From Antarcticimicrobium sediminis (lineage in GTDB: Bacteria; Pseudomonadota; Alphaproteobacteria; Rhodobacterales; Rhodobacteraceae): DNA of 64,000 nt. Shown here piece after piece: positions 24,392 to 32,821 of the stretch. The stretch lies in contig NZ_SMFP01000001.1 in NCBI RefSeq assembly GCF_004348975.1, forward strand, positions 504,701 to 568,700, written 5' to 3'. The stretch's first letter is position 1. Each line of letters starts with the position of its first letter. The notes under the pieces were generated by a model. It had not been told where the DNA came from. It saw only the letters and a program-made list of their open reading frames with translations, and did no database searches. A program made the translations under genes and the position numbers.

Positions 24392-24406
24392 TTAAGTTAA
24401 GGTTAA
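24392..24406. promoter_or_regulatory. CtrA-type site upstream of ppk2
   Basis: TTAA-GTTAAGG-TTAA fits the full CtrA consensus TTAA-N7-TTAA, 25-39 bp upstream of the ppk2 start codon. A further TTAA at 24382 adds to the cluster. Function is inferred from the motif alone. Confidence 0.45.
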
Positions 24407-24556
24407 CAGATTTTCGGCGCGAGCGCCTTGATCCCCATCAACACATCCCCGGACAGGATGCTTCGCCCTGCAGTTCCCCCGCCTTCCAGCACCCTGTGAC
24501 CCCGCGTCACCGATCATCATCATTGCCCGGCGCGGGCGCGCGGCTAGACTGGCGCC

Positions 24557-25441
24557 ATGAAGACAGAAACCATCATGTTGAACGGCAACCCGTTCCATAT
24601 CCGCAGCTGGGGCGACCCGGCCAACCCACCGCTTTTGCTGTTGCACGGCTTTCCCGAATATGGCGGCGCCTGGGCCGATCTTGCCCCGCATCTGAGCGAC
24701 CGGTTCCATTGCATCGCCCCGGACCAGCGCGGCTATGGGCAAAGCTGGGCGCCTGATGATGTGGCGTTGTACCGGGCCTCGCAGCTTGTCGGCGACATGA
24801 CCGCGCTGATCGAACATCTGGGCAAGGGCCGCCCGGTGACGGTGATGGGCCATGACTGGGGCGCAGCGGTGGCTTATGGGCTGGCGATGTCGCGCCCCGA
24901 GCTGGTCGAGCGCCTGATCATTGCCAATGGCGTTCACCCGGTGCCGTTCCAGCGCGCGTTGGCGGCGGGCGGGGCACAGACCGAGGCCTCGCAATACATC
25001 CTCGCGCTGCGCCGCGATGGCTCGGAACAGCATTTCGCCGCCAATGATTTCGAGAAGATGAAGGCGCTGTTCCTTGCCAAGATGAACCACGCCTGGATGA
25101 CGCCGGAAAAACTGGCCGCCTACACCGCCGAATGGAGCCGTCCGGGGCGGCTCAAGACGATGATCCACTGGTATCGCGCCTCGCCCCTGCAAGTGGCCAA
25201 ACCCGGCGTGCCGATCCTCGATCTGCCCGAGATGCCCCGCGACCGGCTGATGGTGCGCTGCCCGCATCTGCTGCTTTGGGGGCTGGGCGACACCGCGCTC
25301 TTGCCCGAAACAACCGAGGGGCTGGAGAGCTTTGCCCCCGACCTGACCCGCGTGACCTTTGCCGAGGCCGATCACTGGATCTGCCACCAGATCCCCGAGA
25401 AGGTGGCGCAGGCGGTCAAGGGCTGGCTGCCGGACAGCTAG
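24557..25441 (+). CDS. Alpha/beta hydrolase, epoxide hydrolase-like
   Basis: Hydrolase of 294 residues. HGFPEYGGAW (30-39) forms the oxyanion-hole region, and the nucleophile D100 sits in GHDWGAAVAYG, with an Asp nucleophile as in epoxide hydrolases and dehalogenases. Cap-domain residues lie at about 130-215, an acid in GLGDTALLP and the base His in EADHWICHQ. The HGFPE motif favours epoxide hydrolase over haloalkane dehalogenase. Single gene between ppk2 and parE; physiological substrate unknown. Confidence 0.85.
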   Translation: MKTETIMLNGNPFHIRSWGDPANPPLLLLHGFPEYGGAWADLAPHLSDRFHCIAPDQRGYGQSWAPDDVALYRASQLVGDMTALIEHLGKGRPVTVMGHDWGAAVAYGLAMSRPELVERLIIANGVHPVPFQRALAAGGAQTEASQYILALRRDGSEQHFAANDFEKMKALFLAKMNHAWMTPEKLAAYTAEWSRPGRLKTMIHWYRASPLQVAKPGVPILDLPEMPRDRLMVRCPHLLLWGLGDTALLPETTEGLESFAPDLTRVTFAEADHWICHQIPEKVAQAVKGWLPDS

Positions 25442-25622
25442 CGCGGCGCCCCCCTCCCCCTCGCGCGCGGCTTGCGGTGGACCCCATTTCCTGATCCGAC
25501 AGATCGCTTTTGTCGCGCCCCTGTCCGCCCCGACAATCGCGGCGGCGCTGCCGCAATGTCTTCCCCCTGCCCGGCCACTCTGACATACTGACCTTCACCC
25601 AAGAATAAAGAGCAGCAGCCAG

Positions 25623-27581
25623 ATGCCCAACGACCTCCTCTCCGGAGCCGACCAACCCACCTATGACGCCTCGTCGATCGAGGTGCTGGAAGGGCTGGAA
25701 CCGGTTCGCAAACGCCCCGGCATGTATATCGGCGGCACCGATGAACGCGCGTTGCACCACCTTGTGGCCGAGGTGCTCGACAACTCCATGGACGAGGCGG
25801 TCGCGGGCTATGCCAACCGCATCGAGGTCGAGCTGCACGAGGATTATTCGATCACCATCCGCGACAACGGACGCGGTATCCCGGTCGATCCGCACCCGAA
25901 ATTTCCCGGAAAATCGGCGCTGGAGGTGATCCTGTGCACCCTGCATGCGGGTGGCAAATTCTCGGGCAAGGCCTATCAGACCTCGGGCGGGTTGCACGGG
26001 GTCGGCGCCTCCGTCGTCAACGCGCTGTCGGACCTGATGGTGGTGCAGGTGGCGCGCGACAAGACGCTGTATGAACAACGATTCTCGCGTGGGATCCCGC
26101 AGGGGCCGGTGGAAAAGGTGGGCGCGGCCCCGAACCGGCGCGGCACCACCGTGACCTTTCATGCCGACCCCGAGATCTTTGGCGCGCACCGGTTCAAGCC
26201 CGCGCGGCTGTTCAAGTCGATCCGCTCCAAGGCCTATCTGTTCTCGGGCGTGGAAATCCGCTGGAAATCGGCCATCGCCGAGGGCGACACGCCGCTGGAG
26301 GCGACCTTTCACTTTCCCGGCGGGCTGGCCGATTACCTGAAAGAGACGCTGGACGGCGCCTCGACCTATGCCGACGCCCCCTTTGCCGGCACGGTCGATT
26401 TCAACGAACGGTTCAACACGCCCGGCAAGGTGGAATGGGCGATCAACTGGACCCCGTCGCGCGACGGCTTCATCCAAAGCTACTGCAACACCGTCCCCAC
26501 CCCCGAGGGCGGCACCCATGAGGCCGGGTTCTGGGCCGCGATCCTCAAGGGCATCCGCGCCTATGGCGATCTGGCGGGCAACAAGAAGGCCGGGCAGATC
26601 ACCCGCGAGGATCTGATAACAGGCGGCTGCGCGCTGGTGTCCTGTTTCATCAGCGAACCCGAATTCGTCGGCCAGACCAAAGACCGCCTCGCCACGGTCG
26701 AGGCACAGCGGCTGGTGGAAGGCGCGGTGCGCGACCACTTCGACAACTGGCTGGCCGCCGATACCAAAAGCGCCGGAGCGATCCTTGATTTCCTTTTGCT
26801 GCGCGCCGAGGAACGGCTGCGCCGGCGGCAGGAAAAGGAAACCCAGCGCAAGACCGCCACCAAAAAGCTGCGCCTGCCGGGCAAGCTGGTCGATTGTTCC
26901 TCCAACACCCGCGAGGGCACCGAGCTGTTCATCGTCGAAGGCGACAGCGCTGGCGGCAGCGCCAAGATGGCCCGCGACCGCAAGACCCAGGCGCTGCTTC
27001 CGCTGCGCGGGAAAATCCTCAACGTGCTTGGGGCGGCTTCGAACAAGCTGACTTCAAACGCGGAAATTTCCGATCTGTCGCAGGCGCTTGGCGTCTCGCT
27101 CGGCACCAAGTTCAACATCGACGATCTGCGCTATGACAAGATCATCATCATGACCGACGCTGATGTGGACGGAGCGCATATCGCCTCGCTTCTGATGACG
27201 TTCTTCTTTACGCAGATGCGCCCGATGATCGACACCGGGCATCTGTTTCTGGCCTGCCCGCCACTGTTCCGCCTGACCCAAGGGGCGAAACGGGTCTATT
27301 GTCTGGACGAGGCCGAGCGCGATACCTGGATGGAAAAAGGTCTGGGCGGCAAAGGCAAGATCGACGTCAGCCGATTTAAGGGTCTGGGCGAGATGGACGC
27401 CAAGGATCTGAAGGAAACCACCATGGACCCGAAATCGCGCAAGCTGATCCGGGTGACCATCGACGAGGACGAACCGGGCGAAACCGGCGATCTGGTCGAA
27501 CGGCTGATGGGGAAAAAACCCGAACTGCGGTTCCAGTACATTCAGGACAACGCGCGGTTTGTCGAGGAGCTGGATGTTTGA
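25623..27581 (+). CDS. parE: DNA topoisomerase IV subunit B
   Basis: ATPase subunit of topoisomerase IV, 652 residues, used to unlink daughter chromosomes. Seen: GHKL ATPase motifs (EVLDNSMDEAVAGYA, IRDNGRGIPVD, GGLHGVGASVVNAL), the TOPRIM domain with EGDSAGGSAK near residue 439 and the metal-binding TDADVDGAH near 510. The length (about 650 rather than 800) and the C-terminal KGLGEM context support ParE over GyrB. The start MPNDLLSGADQPTYDASSIEVLEGLE is preceded by AGCAGCAG rather than a clear SD. Confidence 0.93.
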   Translation: MPNDLLSGADQPTYDASSIEVLEGLEPVRKRPGMYIGGTDERALHHLVAEVLDNSMDEAVAGYANRIEVELHEDYSITIRDNGRGIPVDPHPKFPGKSALEVILCTLHAGGKFSGKAYQTSGGLHGVGASVVNALSDLMVVQVARDKTLYEQRFSRGIPQGPVEKVGAAPNRRGTTVTFHADPEIFGAHRFKPARLFKSIRSKAYLFSGVEIRWKSAIAEGDTPLEATFHFPGGLADYLKETLDGASTYADAPFAGTVDFNERFNTPGKVEWAINWTPSRDGFIQSYCNTVPTPEGGTHEAGFWAAILKGIRAYGDLAGNKKAGQITREDLITGGCALVSCFISEPEFVGQTKDRLATVEAQRLVEGAVRDHFDNWLAADTKSAGAILDFLLLRAEERLRRRQEKETQRKTATKKLRLPGKLVDCSSNTREGTELFIVEGDSAGGSAKMARDRKTQALLPLRGKILNVLGAASNKLTSNAEISDLSQALGVSLGTKFNIDDLRYDKIIIMTDADVDGAHIASLLMTFFFTQMRPMIDTGHLFLACPPLFRLTQGAKRVYCLDEAERDTWMEKGLGGKGKIDVSRFKGLGEMDAKDLKETTMDPKSRKLIRVTIDEDEPGETGDLVERLMGKKPELRFQYIQDNARFVEELDV

Positions 27582-27688
27582 GGGATCGAAGAGAACATCT
27601 CGCTAACGAGACGATATGATTTCTCTTGCGCTGAGAATGCTCTGCGAAATCTGACCTCCCCCCCGGGGGCTCCGCCCGTTCGCGGCTG

Positions 27689-27709
27689 AAACGCTCCACC
27701 GGAGCGTTT
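27689..27709. terminator. Convergent terminator between parE and nnrS
   Basis: AAACGCTCC (27689-27697) and GGAGCGTTT (27701-27709) form a perfect 9-bp stem with a 3-nt loop. It is near symmetric with A and T ends on both strands, so it could stop transcription from both parE and nnrS. Confidence 0.55.
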
Positions 27710-27736
27710 CCTAGACGCCGCTCACCCCCAACTCTC

Positions 27737-28930
27737 TCAGGACATCGGACGCAAAAGAAGGCGGCCGTAAAGAAGGGCAAAACCGCCGAACGCGGCAAGC
27801 CAGCACAGGCCGGACAGGACCAGCAGAAGATCACTCTGCATCGGCCAGACCCCGGCGGCAAGGCGCGTGAGCATGGCGGCGAGCATGAACAGGTAGATCG
27901 CGGTGGTCCCCGCCCCGGCCTGCAGCGCCTGCCCGGTATGGCCCAGCGTTGCGCGCGTCATCACCGCCAGCGTCATCAGCCCGATGGTTCCGGCCATCCA
28001 GACATGCTGCGCCGCAGCAAGCCCCAGCATCCCGGGGAACAGCGCCTCGAGCCCGACAAGGATCGCGCCGACCGGCAACAGCCCATAGCCGAGATGCAGA
28101 ACCCAGAGCAACGGCTCGCTCAGGCTCCGCTCACCGGCCCAGCGCGAAAGCCGGACCAGATGCAGCCCCCCGGCGAGCAGCAGCGCGAGCCCGGTCACCG
28201 TGTTGTCAGGCGCGGCGATCCAAAGTACCAGCGCCAGCAGCAGCGCCAGCAGGGCGAGCTTGTCGAAGGTCTGCATCGGCGGCGCAGGCAGTTTGCCACC
28301 GCCGCGCCGCACCAGCCAGTTGCGGGTGAACGAGGGCACGATCCGCCCGCCGATCACCGCGATCAGCATCAGCCCGGCCCCAAGCCCGATCCGCAGGCCA
28401 AAGCCCTGCGCGGCATAGGCGCCTTGCGCTGCCTCCCAATGGTACACCGCGTTGCCAAGGATCAACGCCCCGAGCATGAGCAACACCACGAGGTTGCGCC
28501 AGTTCTTGCCCGCCACGATCTCGCGCGTCAGCACGGCAGCCAGCGTGACAAGCATGGAAAGATCGATGCAGGCGACCAGCCAGACCGGCAGCCCCGATGA
28601 GAACGCCACCGCGAGCCGCCCCGCGATCCACAGCGCGAACAATCCGCCCAGCGGCCAGCCGACGATCGGCAGCCGCCCGGTCCAGTTCGGCACCGAGGTC
28701 AGCAGGAAACCGGCGACCACCGCCGAGAGATAGCCGTATAGAAATTCATGCGCGTGCCAAGACACCGGGTCAAACCGGGTTGGCAGCTCAAGATGGCCCG
28801 ACAGCATCGGCACCCAAAGCGCCATGGCAAGCGCGGCCCAGATCCCGGCCCCGAAAAAGAACGGGCGAAAGCCGTAGGTCAGCAAGGTCGGCCCGGTCCA
28901 GGCGCGCATTTGTTGGGCGGTGCTACTCAT
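27737..28930 (-). CDS. nnrS: NnrS family membrane protein
   Basis: Polytopic membrane protein of 397 residues with about twelve helices. NnrS proteins carry haem and copper and ease nitric-oxide stress; they are usually controlled by NO-sensing regulators. Seen: YGFRPFFFGAGIWA near the start, DPVSWHAHEFLYGY, and MTLAVMTRATLGHTG, the main family signatures with their histidines. ATG 28930 follows AAAGGA at the right distance. A long palindrome lies 70 bp upstream. The neighbours are ubiX-ubiD and the anaerobic ubiquinone genes, which fits low-oxygen or denitrifying conditions. Confidence 0.88.
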   Translation of the reverse strand: MSSTAQQMRAWTGPTLLTYGFRPFFFGAGIWAALAMALWVPMLSGHLELPTRFDPVSWHAHEFLYGYLSAVVAGFLLTSVPNWTGRLPIVGWPLGGLFALWIAGRLAVAFSSGLPVWLVACIDLSMLVTLAAVLTREIVAGKNWRNLVVLLMLGALILGNAVYHWEAAQGAYAAQGFGLRIGLGAGLMLIAVIGGRIVPSFTRNWLVRRGGGKLPAPPMQTFDKLALLALLLALVLWIAAPDNTVTGLALLLAGGLHLVRLSRWAGERSLSEPLLWVLHLGYGLLPVGAILVGLEALFPGMLGLAAAQHVWMAGTIGLMTLAVMTRATLGHTGQALQAGAGTTAIYLFMLAAMLTRLAAGVWPMQSDLLLVLSGLCWLAAFGGFALLYGRLLLRPMS

Positions 28931-28999
28931 GGGGATGTCCTTTTGCTCTGCACGCCAGCCTGCGGGTGCAAGGATGGTCGCACCTGATCTAGCTGCCAC

Positions 29000-29024
29000 A
29001 AATAAGTATTGCAAATACCCATTT
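29000..29024. promoter_or_regulatory. Palindrome upstream of nnrS, possible Rrf2/NsrR-type operator
   Basis: A 25-bp imperfect palindrome has outer arms AAAT (29000-29003) and ATTT (29021-29024) and inner arms GTATT and AAATAC. It overlaps a simpler CAAAT-N4-ATTTG dyad (29012-29025). The AT-rich two-arm layout resembles Rrf2-family (NsrR-like) operators; it is not a standard FNR box. Confidence 0.4.
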
Positions 29025-29093
29025 GTCGCACGGGACTTCGGGCGCGCGGGCCCAAAAAACGTACCCAAGGCCGGGCGACGGGGTCAGGCGGGC

Positions 29094-29654
29094 CTATCCC
29101 GTCCAGCCCAGTGCAACCGGCGGCGCGATCCGCAACAGATCGACGGCGCGCGCCGCGATCTGCTCGACCACCGCCTCGACACTGTCCGGGCGCAGGTAAA
29201 AGGCTGGCACCGGCGGCAGAACGATGGCGCCCATTTCCGTCACCGCGGTCATGTTGCGCAGATGGGCAAGGGTCAGCGGCGCTTCGCGCGCCAGCAGGAT
29301 CAGCGGGCGACGCTCCTTCAGCTGCACGCTGGCGGCGCGGGTGAGCAGGTTGTCATCCAGCCCGTTTGCAATCGCCGCGAGGCTGCGCATGGAACAGGGC
29401 GCCACGATCATGCCCGCGACAGGGGCCGAGCCCGAGGCAATGCGCGCCCCGATATCGCTGGGCGCGTGCAACTGGTCGGCCAGATCGCGGAGCTTGGCCA
29501 TAGCGTCCTTGCCGCATTCCTCGCACAGGGTCCGCTCTGCCGCGGACGATACGACAACATCCAGCGCGACACCCAAAGTGACAAGGTGGCGCGCCACGGC
29601 CAGCGCCAGCGCCGCACCAGAGGCGCCGGACACCCCAAGAACGACGCGGGTCAT
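29094..29654 (-). CDS. ubiX: Flavin prenyltransferase UbiX
   Basis: Enzyme of 186 residues that prenylates FMN to make the cofactor required by UbiD. Seen: the N-terminal VLGVSGASGAALAL flavin-phosphate loop, VVSSAAERTL, IVAPCSMRSLAAIANGLDDNLLTRAA and the C-terminal PAFYLRP segment. Family length is about 190. The start overlaps the ubiD stop by 4 nt (ATGA), so enzyme and cofactor synthase are coupled. Placed 160 bp upstream of nnrS on the same strand. Confidence 0.94.
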   Translation of the reverse strand: MTRVVLGVSGASGAALALAVARHLVTLGVALDVVVSSAAERTLCEECGKDAMAKLRDLADQLHAPSDIGARIASGSAPVAGMIVAPCSMRSLAAIANGLDDNLLTRAASVQLKERRPLILLAREAPLTLAHLRNMTAVTEMGAIVLPPVPAFYLRPDSVEAVVEQIAARAVDLLRIAPPVALGWTG

Positions 29655-31147
29655 GTCACGATCCCCCGGCGCGCCAGCAAGTCGGCGGCAAAGGCGGCAT
29701 CCTCAGGCGTGGACTGCATCACCCGTCCCCATTCGCGTGTCGTCTCGGTGCCGATCTTGGTGGTCGCATCAAGGCCGATCTTTCCCGCCAGCCCGGCCTC
29801 GGGCGAGGCGAAATCAAGATAATCCATTGGCGTCCTTTCCAGCGTCATCACATCGCGCCCCGGGTCCATCCGCGTGGCCAGCGCCCATGCGATGTCATCC
29901 CAGTTGCGCGGATCAATATCGTCATCCACCACGATGATCATCTTGGTATAGCTGAACTGCGCCAGCATCCCCCAAAGCGCCATCATCACGCGGCGCGCCT
30001 GACCGGGATAGCGTTTGTCGATCGCGATCACGGCGATGCGATAGGAACAGGCGGCGGGCGGCAACCACAGATCGCGGATCTCGGGGATCTGCGCCCGGAT
30101 CAGGGGCAGCGCCAGCCGATTGAACACCTCTCCGATGATCGAGGGCTCATCCGGGGGGCGGCCGGTATAAGTGGAAAGGTACAGCGGCGCCTCGCGCGTG
30201 GTCAGGGCGCTGACAGTCATCACCGGAAACGGCTCGGGCGCATTGTAATAGCCGGTGTGATCGCCAAACGGGCCCTCGGGCGCAGTCTCGGTGGGGTCCA
30301 CCCAGCCTTCGATCACCATTTCCGCATCAGCCGGCACCATGAGAGGCACCGTCTTGGCCGGGACAAGGCGCGGACGGGCTCCGGAAAACACTCCGGCAAA
30401 GCCAAGTTCGGACACCGTCTCGGGCAGGGGCAAGGCCGCGGACAGTAGTGTCGCCGGATCGGCGCCAAGGACGATAGCGACAGGCATCGCCGCGCCCGCC
30501 TTTTGCCAGCTTCGAAAATGCGCCGCCCCGCCGCGATGGGCCAGCCAGCGCAGGATGATCCGGTCGCGCCCGATGACCTGCGCGCGGTAGACCCCGGCAT
30601 TGTACCGGCTCACCTCCTCGGCCTTGCTGTCCTGCGGTCTGGTCAGCACCACCGGCCACGTGATCAGCGGCCCGGCGTCCCCCGGCCAATGGGTCTGGAT
30701 CGGCAGGGCGGCCAGATCCACCGTTTCAACCACGCGCTGCTGCACCGGCGCGTTTTTTGTCAGCTTGGGTCTGGTCGCCAGCGCCGCCTTGAGCATGGGC
30801 CAGCGCGACAGCGCATCACGCAGCCCGTCGGGCGGGCTGGGCGCGCGCAGCGCCGCGAGGAACGCTCCCAGATCGTCCACCCCCTCCGGGGTCACGCCAA
30901 GACCTGCCGCAACCCGCTCTGCCGTGCCAAAGATATTCACCACGACAGGGGCCTGCGCCCGGGTGCCCCCTTCCAACACCGGATGATCAAAGCGCAGCAC
31001 CGGACCGGCGCGCTCCAGCACGGCGCGATGCACGGCGGTCATCTGATGGCGCACCGAAACCGGATCGGGAATGGCGCGCAGTTGGCCCTGGGCGGCGGTC
31101 CAATCCAGAAAGGCGCGCAGCGTCGGGAACGGGGGCAGCCTGCGCAT
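29651..31147 (-). CDS. ubiD: UbiD family decarboxylase (4-hydroxy-3-polyprenylbenzoate)
   Basis: Prenyl-FMN-dependent decarboxylase of 498 residues for the ubiquinone ring precursor. The catalytic region PEGPFGDHTGYY and the metal/cofactor-binding stretch around RYNAGVYRAQVIGRD are present, and the C-terminal half contains VVDDDIDPRNWDDIAWALATRMDPGRD. It forms an operon with ubiX and is divergent from ubiTUV across an FNR-type box. Conserved motifs and context favour ubiquinone synthesis over an aromatic-acid UbiD homologue. Confidence 0.93.
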   Translation of the reverse strand: MRRLPPFPTLRAFLDWTAAQGQLRAIPDPVSVRHQMTAVHRAVLERAGPVLRFDHPVLEGGTRAQAPVVVNIFGTAERVAAGLGVTPEGVDDLGAFLAALRAPSPPDGLRDALSRWPMLKAALATRPKLTKNAPVQQRVVETVDLAALPIQTHWPGDAGPLITWPVVLTRPQDSKAEEVSRYNAGVYRAQVIGRDRIILRWLAHRGGAAHFRSWQKAGAAMPVAIVLGADPATLLSAALPLPETVSELGFAGVFSGARPRLVPAKTVPLMVPADAEMVIEGWVDPTETAPEGPFGDHTGYYNAPEPFPVMTVSALTTREAPLYLSTYTGRPPDEPSIIGEVFNRLALPLIRAQIPEIRDLWLPPAACSYRIAVIAIDKRYPGQARRVMMALWGMLAQFSYTKMIIVVDDDIDPRNWDDIAWALATRMDPGRDVMTLERTPMDYLDFASPEAGLAGKIGLDATTKIGTETTREWGRVMQSTPEDAAFAADLLARRGIVT

Positions 31148-31208
31148 GGGAAACGACCTTTCGGGTTTGAAGTTTCACCGGCCTTAGCACCCAAGCCATC
31201 GGGGAAAT

Positions 31209-31222
31209 TTGACGATCGTCAA
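31209..31222. promoter_or_regulatory. FNR-type box between ubiD and ubiT
   Basis: TTGAC-GATC-GTCAA is a perfect dyad close to the FNR consensus TTGAT-N4-ATCAA and to the FnrL variants of Rhodobacter. It is centred about 68 bp from the ubiD start and 82 bp from the ubiT start, so it could switch both divergent operons at low oxygen. Confidence 0.75.
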
Positions 31223-31297
31223 GTTTCGCAAACCCCAAAGCAGCTAGGACATTCCCAAAGCCACCGACGCCCGCGTCAACGGAGCCTTATCGCCTTC

Positions 31298-31840
31298 ATG
31301 CCAGATCCTTCGCTTCACCTGCCGCTGTGTCCGCGGCTTCCGGCTTCGGCCCTGCGTTGGCTGCCGCTGGTGCCGGTCTCATTGGCGCTTACCGATTTTG
31401 CCCGGCGCTTGGCCAAACGACACCCGGCGATGTTTCGCCGCCTCGGGGGCTATGCTCAGGCGCGCTTCATCCTCGATCCGACCGATCTGCCGGTGTCGAT
31501 GCTGCTGGAGCCGCGCGGCGGCGCCCCCCGGGTGCATGTGTCGCGGCGCAAGCTGCAGGGCGATGCCCGCATTGCCGGGCCGCTGGCCGGGCTGCTGGGG
31601 ATGGTGCATGGCGCTTATGACGGCGATGCGCTGTTCTTTTCCCGCGACCTTGTGGTCGAGGGCGACACCGCCGCCGTGCTGGCCCTGCGCAACGCGATCG
31701 ATGATGCCGAACTGGACCTGTCCGCAGAAGCGCAAGCGATGTCCGGCCCGCTCTCGGCCCCCGTCAAACGGCTGATCACCCTGACAGAGGCCAGAACCGG
31801 CGTCGCCCTGTCGCGTCACGAAGAGGATTACGGATGGTAA
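31298..31840 (+). CDS. ubiT: Anaerobic ubiquinone biosynthesis accessory factor UbiT
   Basis: SCP2-domain lipid-binding protein of 180 residues. UbiT is required for oxygen-independent ubiquinone synthesis, probably by presenting the polyprenyl intermediates. Seen: a hydrophobic N-terminal stretch, the SCP2-type FILDPTDLPVSMLLEPRGG, and the ending GYAQARFI...RHEEDYGW. ATG 31298 is the first good start after the FNR box; GGAG lies 15 nt upstream. Its stop overlaps the ubiU start, completing a ubiT-ubiU-ubiV order. Confidence 0.88.
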   Translation: MPDPSLHLPLCPRLPASALRWLPLVPVSLALTDFARRLAKRHPAMFRRLGGYAQARFILDPTDLPVSMLLEPRGGAPRVHVSRRKLQGDARIAGPLAGLLGMVHGAYDGDALFFSRDLVVEGDTAAVLALRNAIDDAELDLSAEAQAMSGPLSAPVKRLITLTEARTGVALSRHEEDYGW

Positions 31841-32817
31841 TGGAAATCGTCTGCCCCGCAGGCACGCCAGCCTCGCTGCGCGCTGCGGTCAAAGCGGGCG
31901 CGCATACGGTCTATTGCGGCTTTGCCGATGAAACCAATGCGCGCAATTTTCCCGGGCTGAACTTTGACCGCACCGAGATGCGCGACGGGATCGCCTTTGC
32001 CCATAGCCACGGTGCAAAGGTGCTGGTGGCGATCAACACCTTTGCGCGCGCCGGATCAGAACCGCTGTGGCACCGCGCCATCGCCAATGCCGAAAGCGCC
32101 GGGGCCGATGCGGTCATTCTGGCCGATCTGGGGCTGCTGGCCCATGCCGCGAGCCACCACCCCGGCCTGCGCCGCCATTTGTCGGTTCAGGCGGCGGCGG
32201 CAAATGCCGATATGATCAATTTTTACGCCCGCACCTTCGGGGTCAAACGGGTGGTTTTGCCGCGCGTGCTCTCGGTGGCAGAAATTGCCGCGATCAATGC
32301 CGAAACCGAGGTCGAAACCGAGGTCTTCGTGTTTGGCGGCCTGTGCGTGATGGCCGAGGGGCGCTGTTCGCTGTCCTCCTATGCCACCGGGCAATCGCCG
32401 AACATGCAGGGGGTCTGCTCCCCCGCCAGCCATGTTGACTATCACGACGACGCAGGCGCGCTTTCGGCCAAGCTGGGCGGCTATACGATCCACCGCGTCA
32501 CCAAGGGAGAGCCGGCCCCCTATCCGACCCTCTGCAAAGGGTGTTTCAAGGCCGACCAGAGCACCGGCCACCAGTTCGAAGACCCGGTAAGCCTGAACGC
32601 CGAGAAGCTGATTCCGCAATTGTTCAAGGCGGGGGTGACGGCGCTGAAAATCGAGGGGCGGCAGCGCTCGCGCGCCTATGTCGCGCAGGTGGTGCGCAAT
32701 TTCCGCGCCGCCGTTGACGCGCAGGCAGCAGGCCTTCCGCTGCCCGAAGGCATGTTGGCCAGCCTCACCGAAGGACAGGCCGCCACCGCCGGCGCCTATA
32801 AGAAGACCTGGAGATAG
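31834..32817 (+). CDS. ubiU: Oxygen-independent ubiquinone hydroxylation protein UbiU
   Basis: U32-peptidase-family protein of 327 residues that carries a [4Fe-4S] cluster and works with UbiV in oxygen-independent ring hydroxylation. The four cluster cysteines C171, C178, C195 and C234 have exactly the spacing of the E. coli protein (169, 176, 193, 232). The start MEIVCPAG is typical. GAGGA is well placed for ATG 31834, which overlaps the ubiT stop; an in-frame ATG at 31840 is also possible. Confidence 0.94.
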   Translation: MVMEIVCPAGTPASLRAAVKAGAHTVYCGFADETNARNFPGLNFDRTEMRDGIAFAHSHGAKVLVAINTFARAGSEPLWHRAIANAESAGADAVILADLGLLAHAASHHPGLRRHLSVQAAAANADMINFYARTFGVKRVVLPRVLSVAEIAAINAETEVETEVFVFGGLCVMAEGRCSLSSYATGQSPNMQGVCSPASHVDYHDDAGALSAKLGGYTIHRVTKGEPAPYPTLCKGCFKADQSTGHQFEDPVSLNAEKLIPQLFKAGVTALKIEGRQRSRAYVAQVVRNFRAAVDAQAAGLPLPEGMLASLTEGQAATAGAYKKTWR

Positions 32818-32821
32818 CGCG

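Noticed and set aside
25623-27581. GyrB instead of ParE
   Set aside because: 652 residues is short for GyrB, and there is no extra C-terminal insertion; no dnaN/recF neighbours are seen.
29094-31147. Phenolic-acid or aromatic decarboxylase operon
   Set aside because: UbiX-UbiD next to ubiTUV and FNR-type boxes favours ubiquinone synthesis; no aromatic catabolic genes are present.
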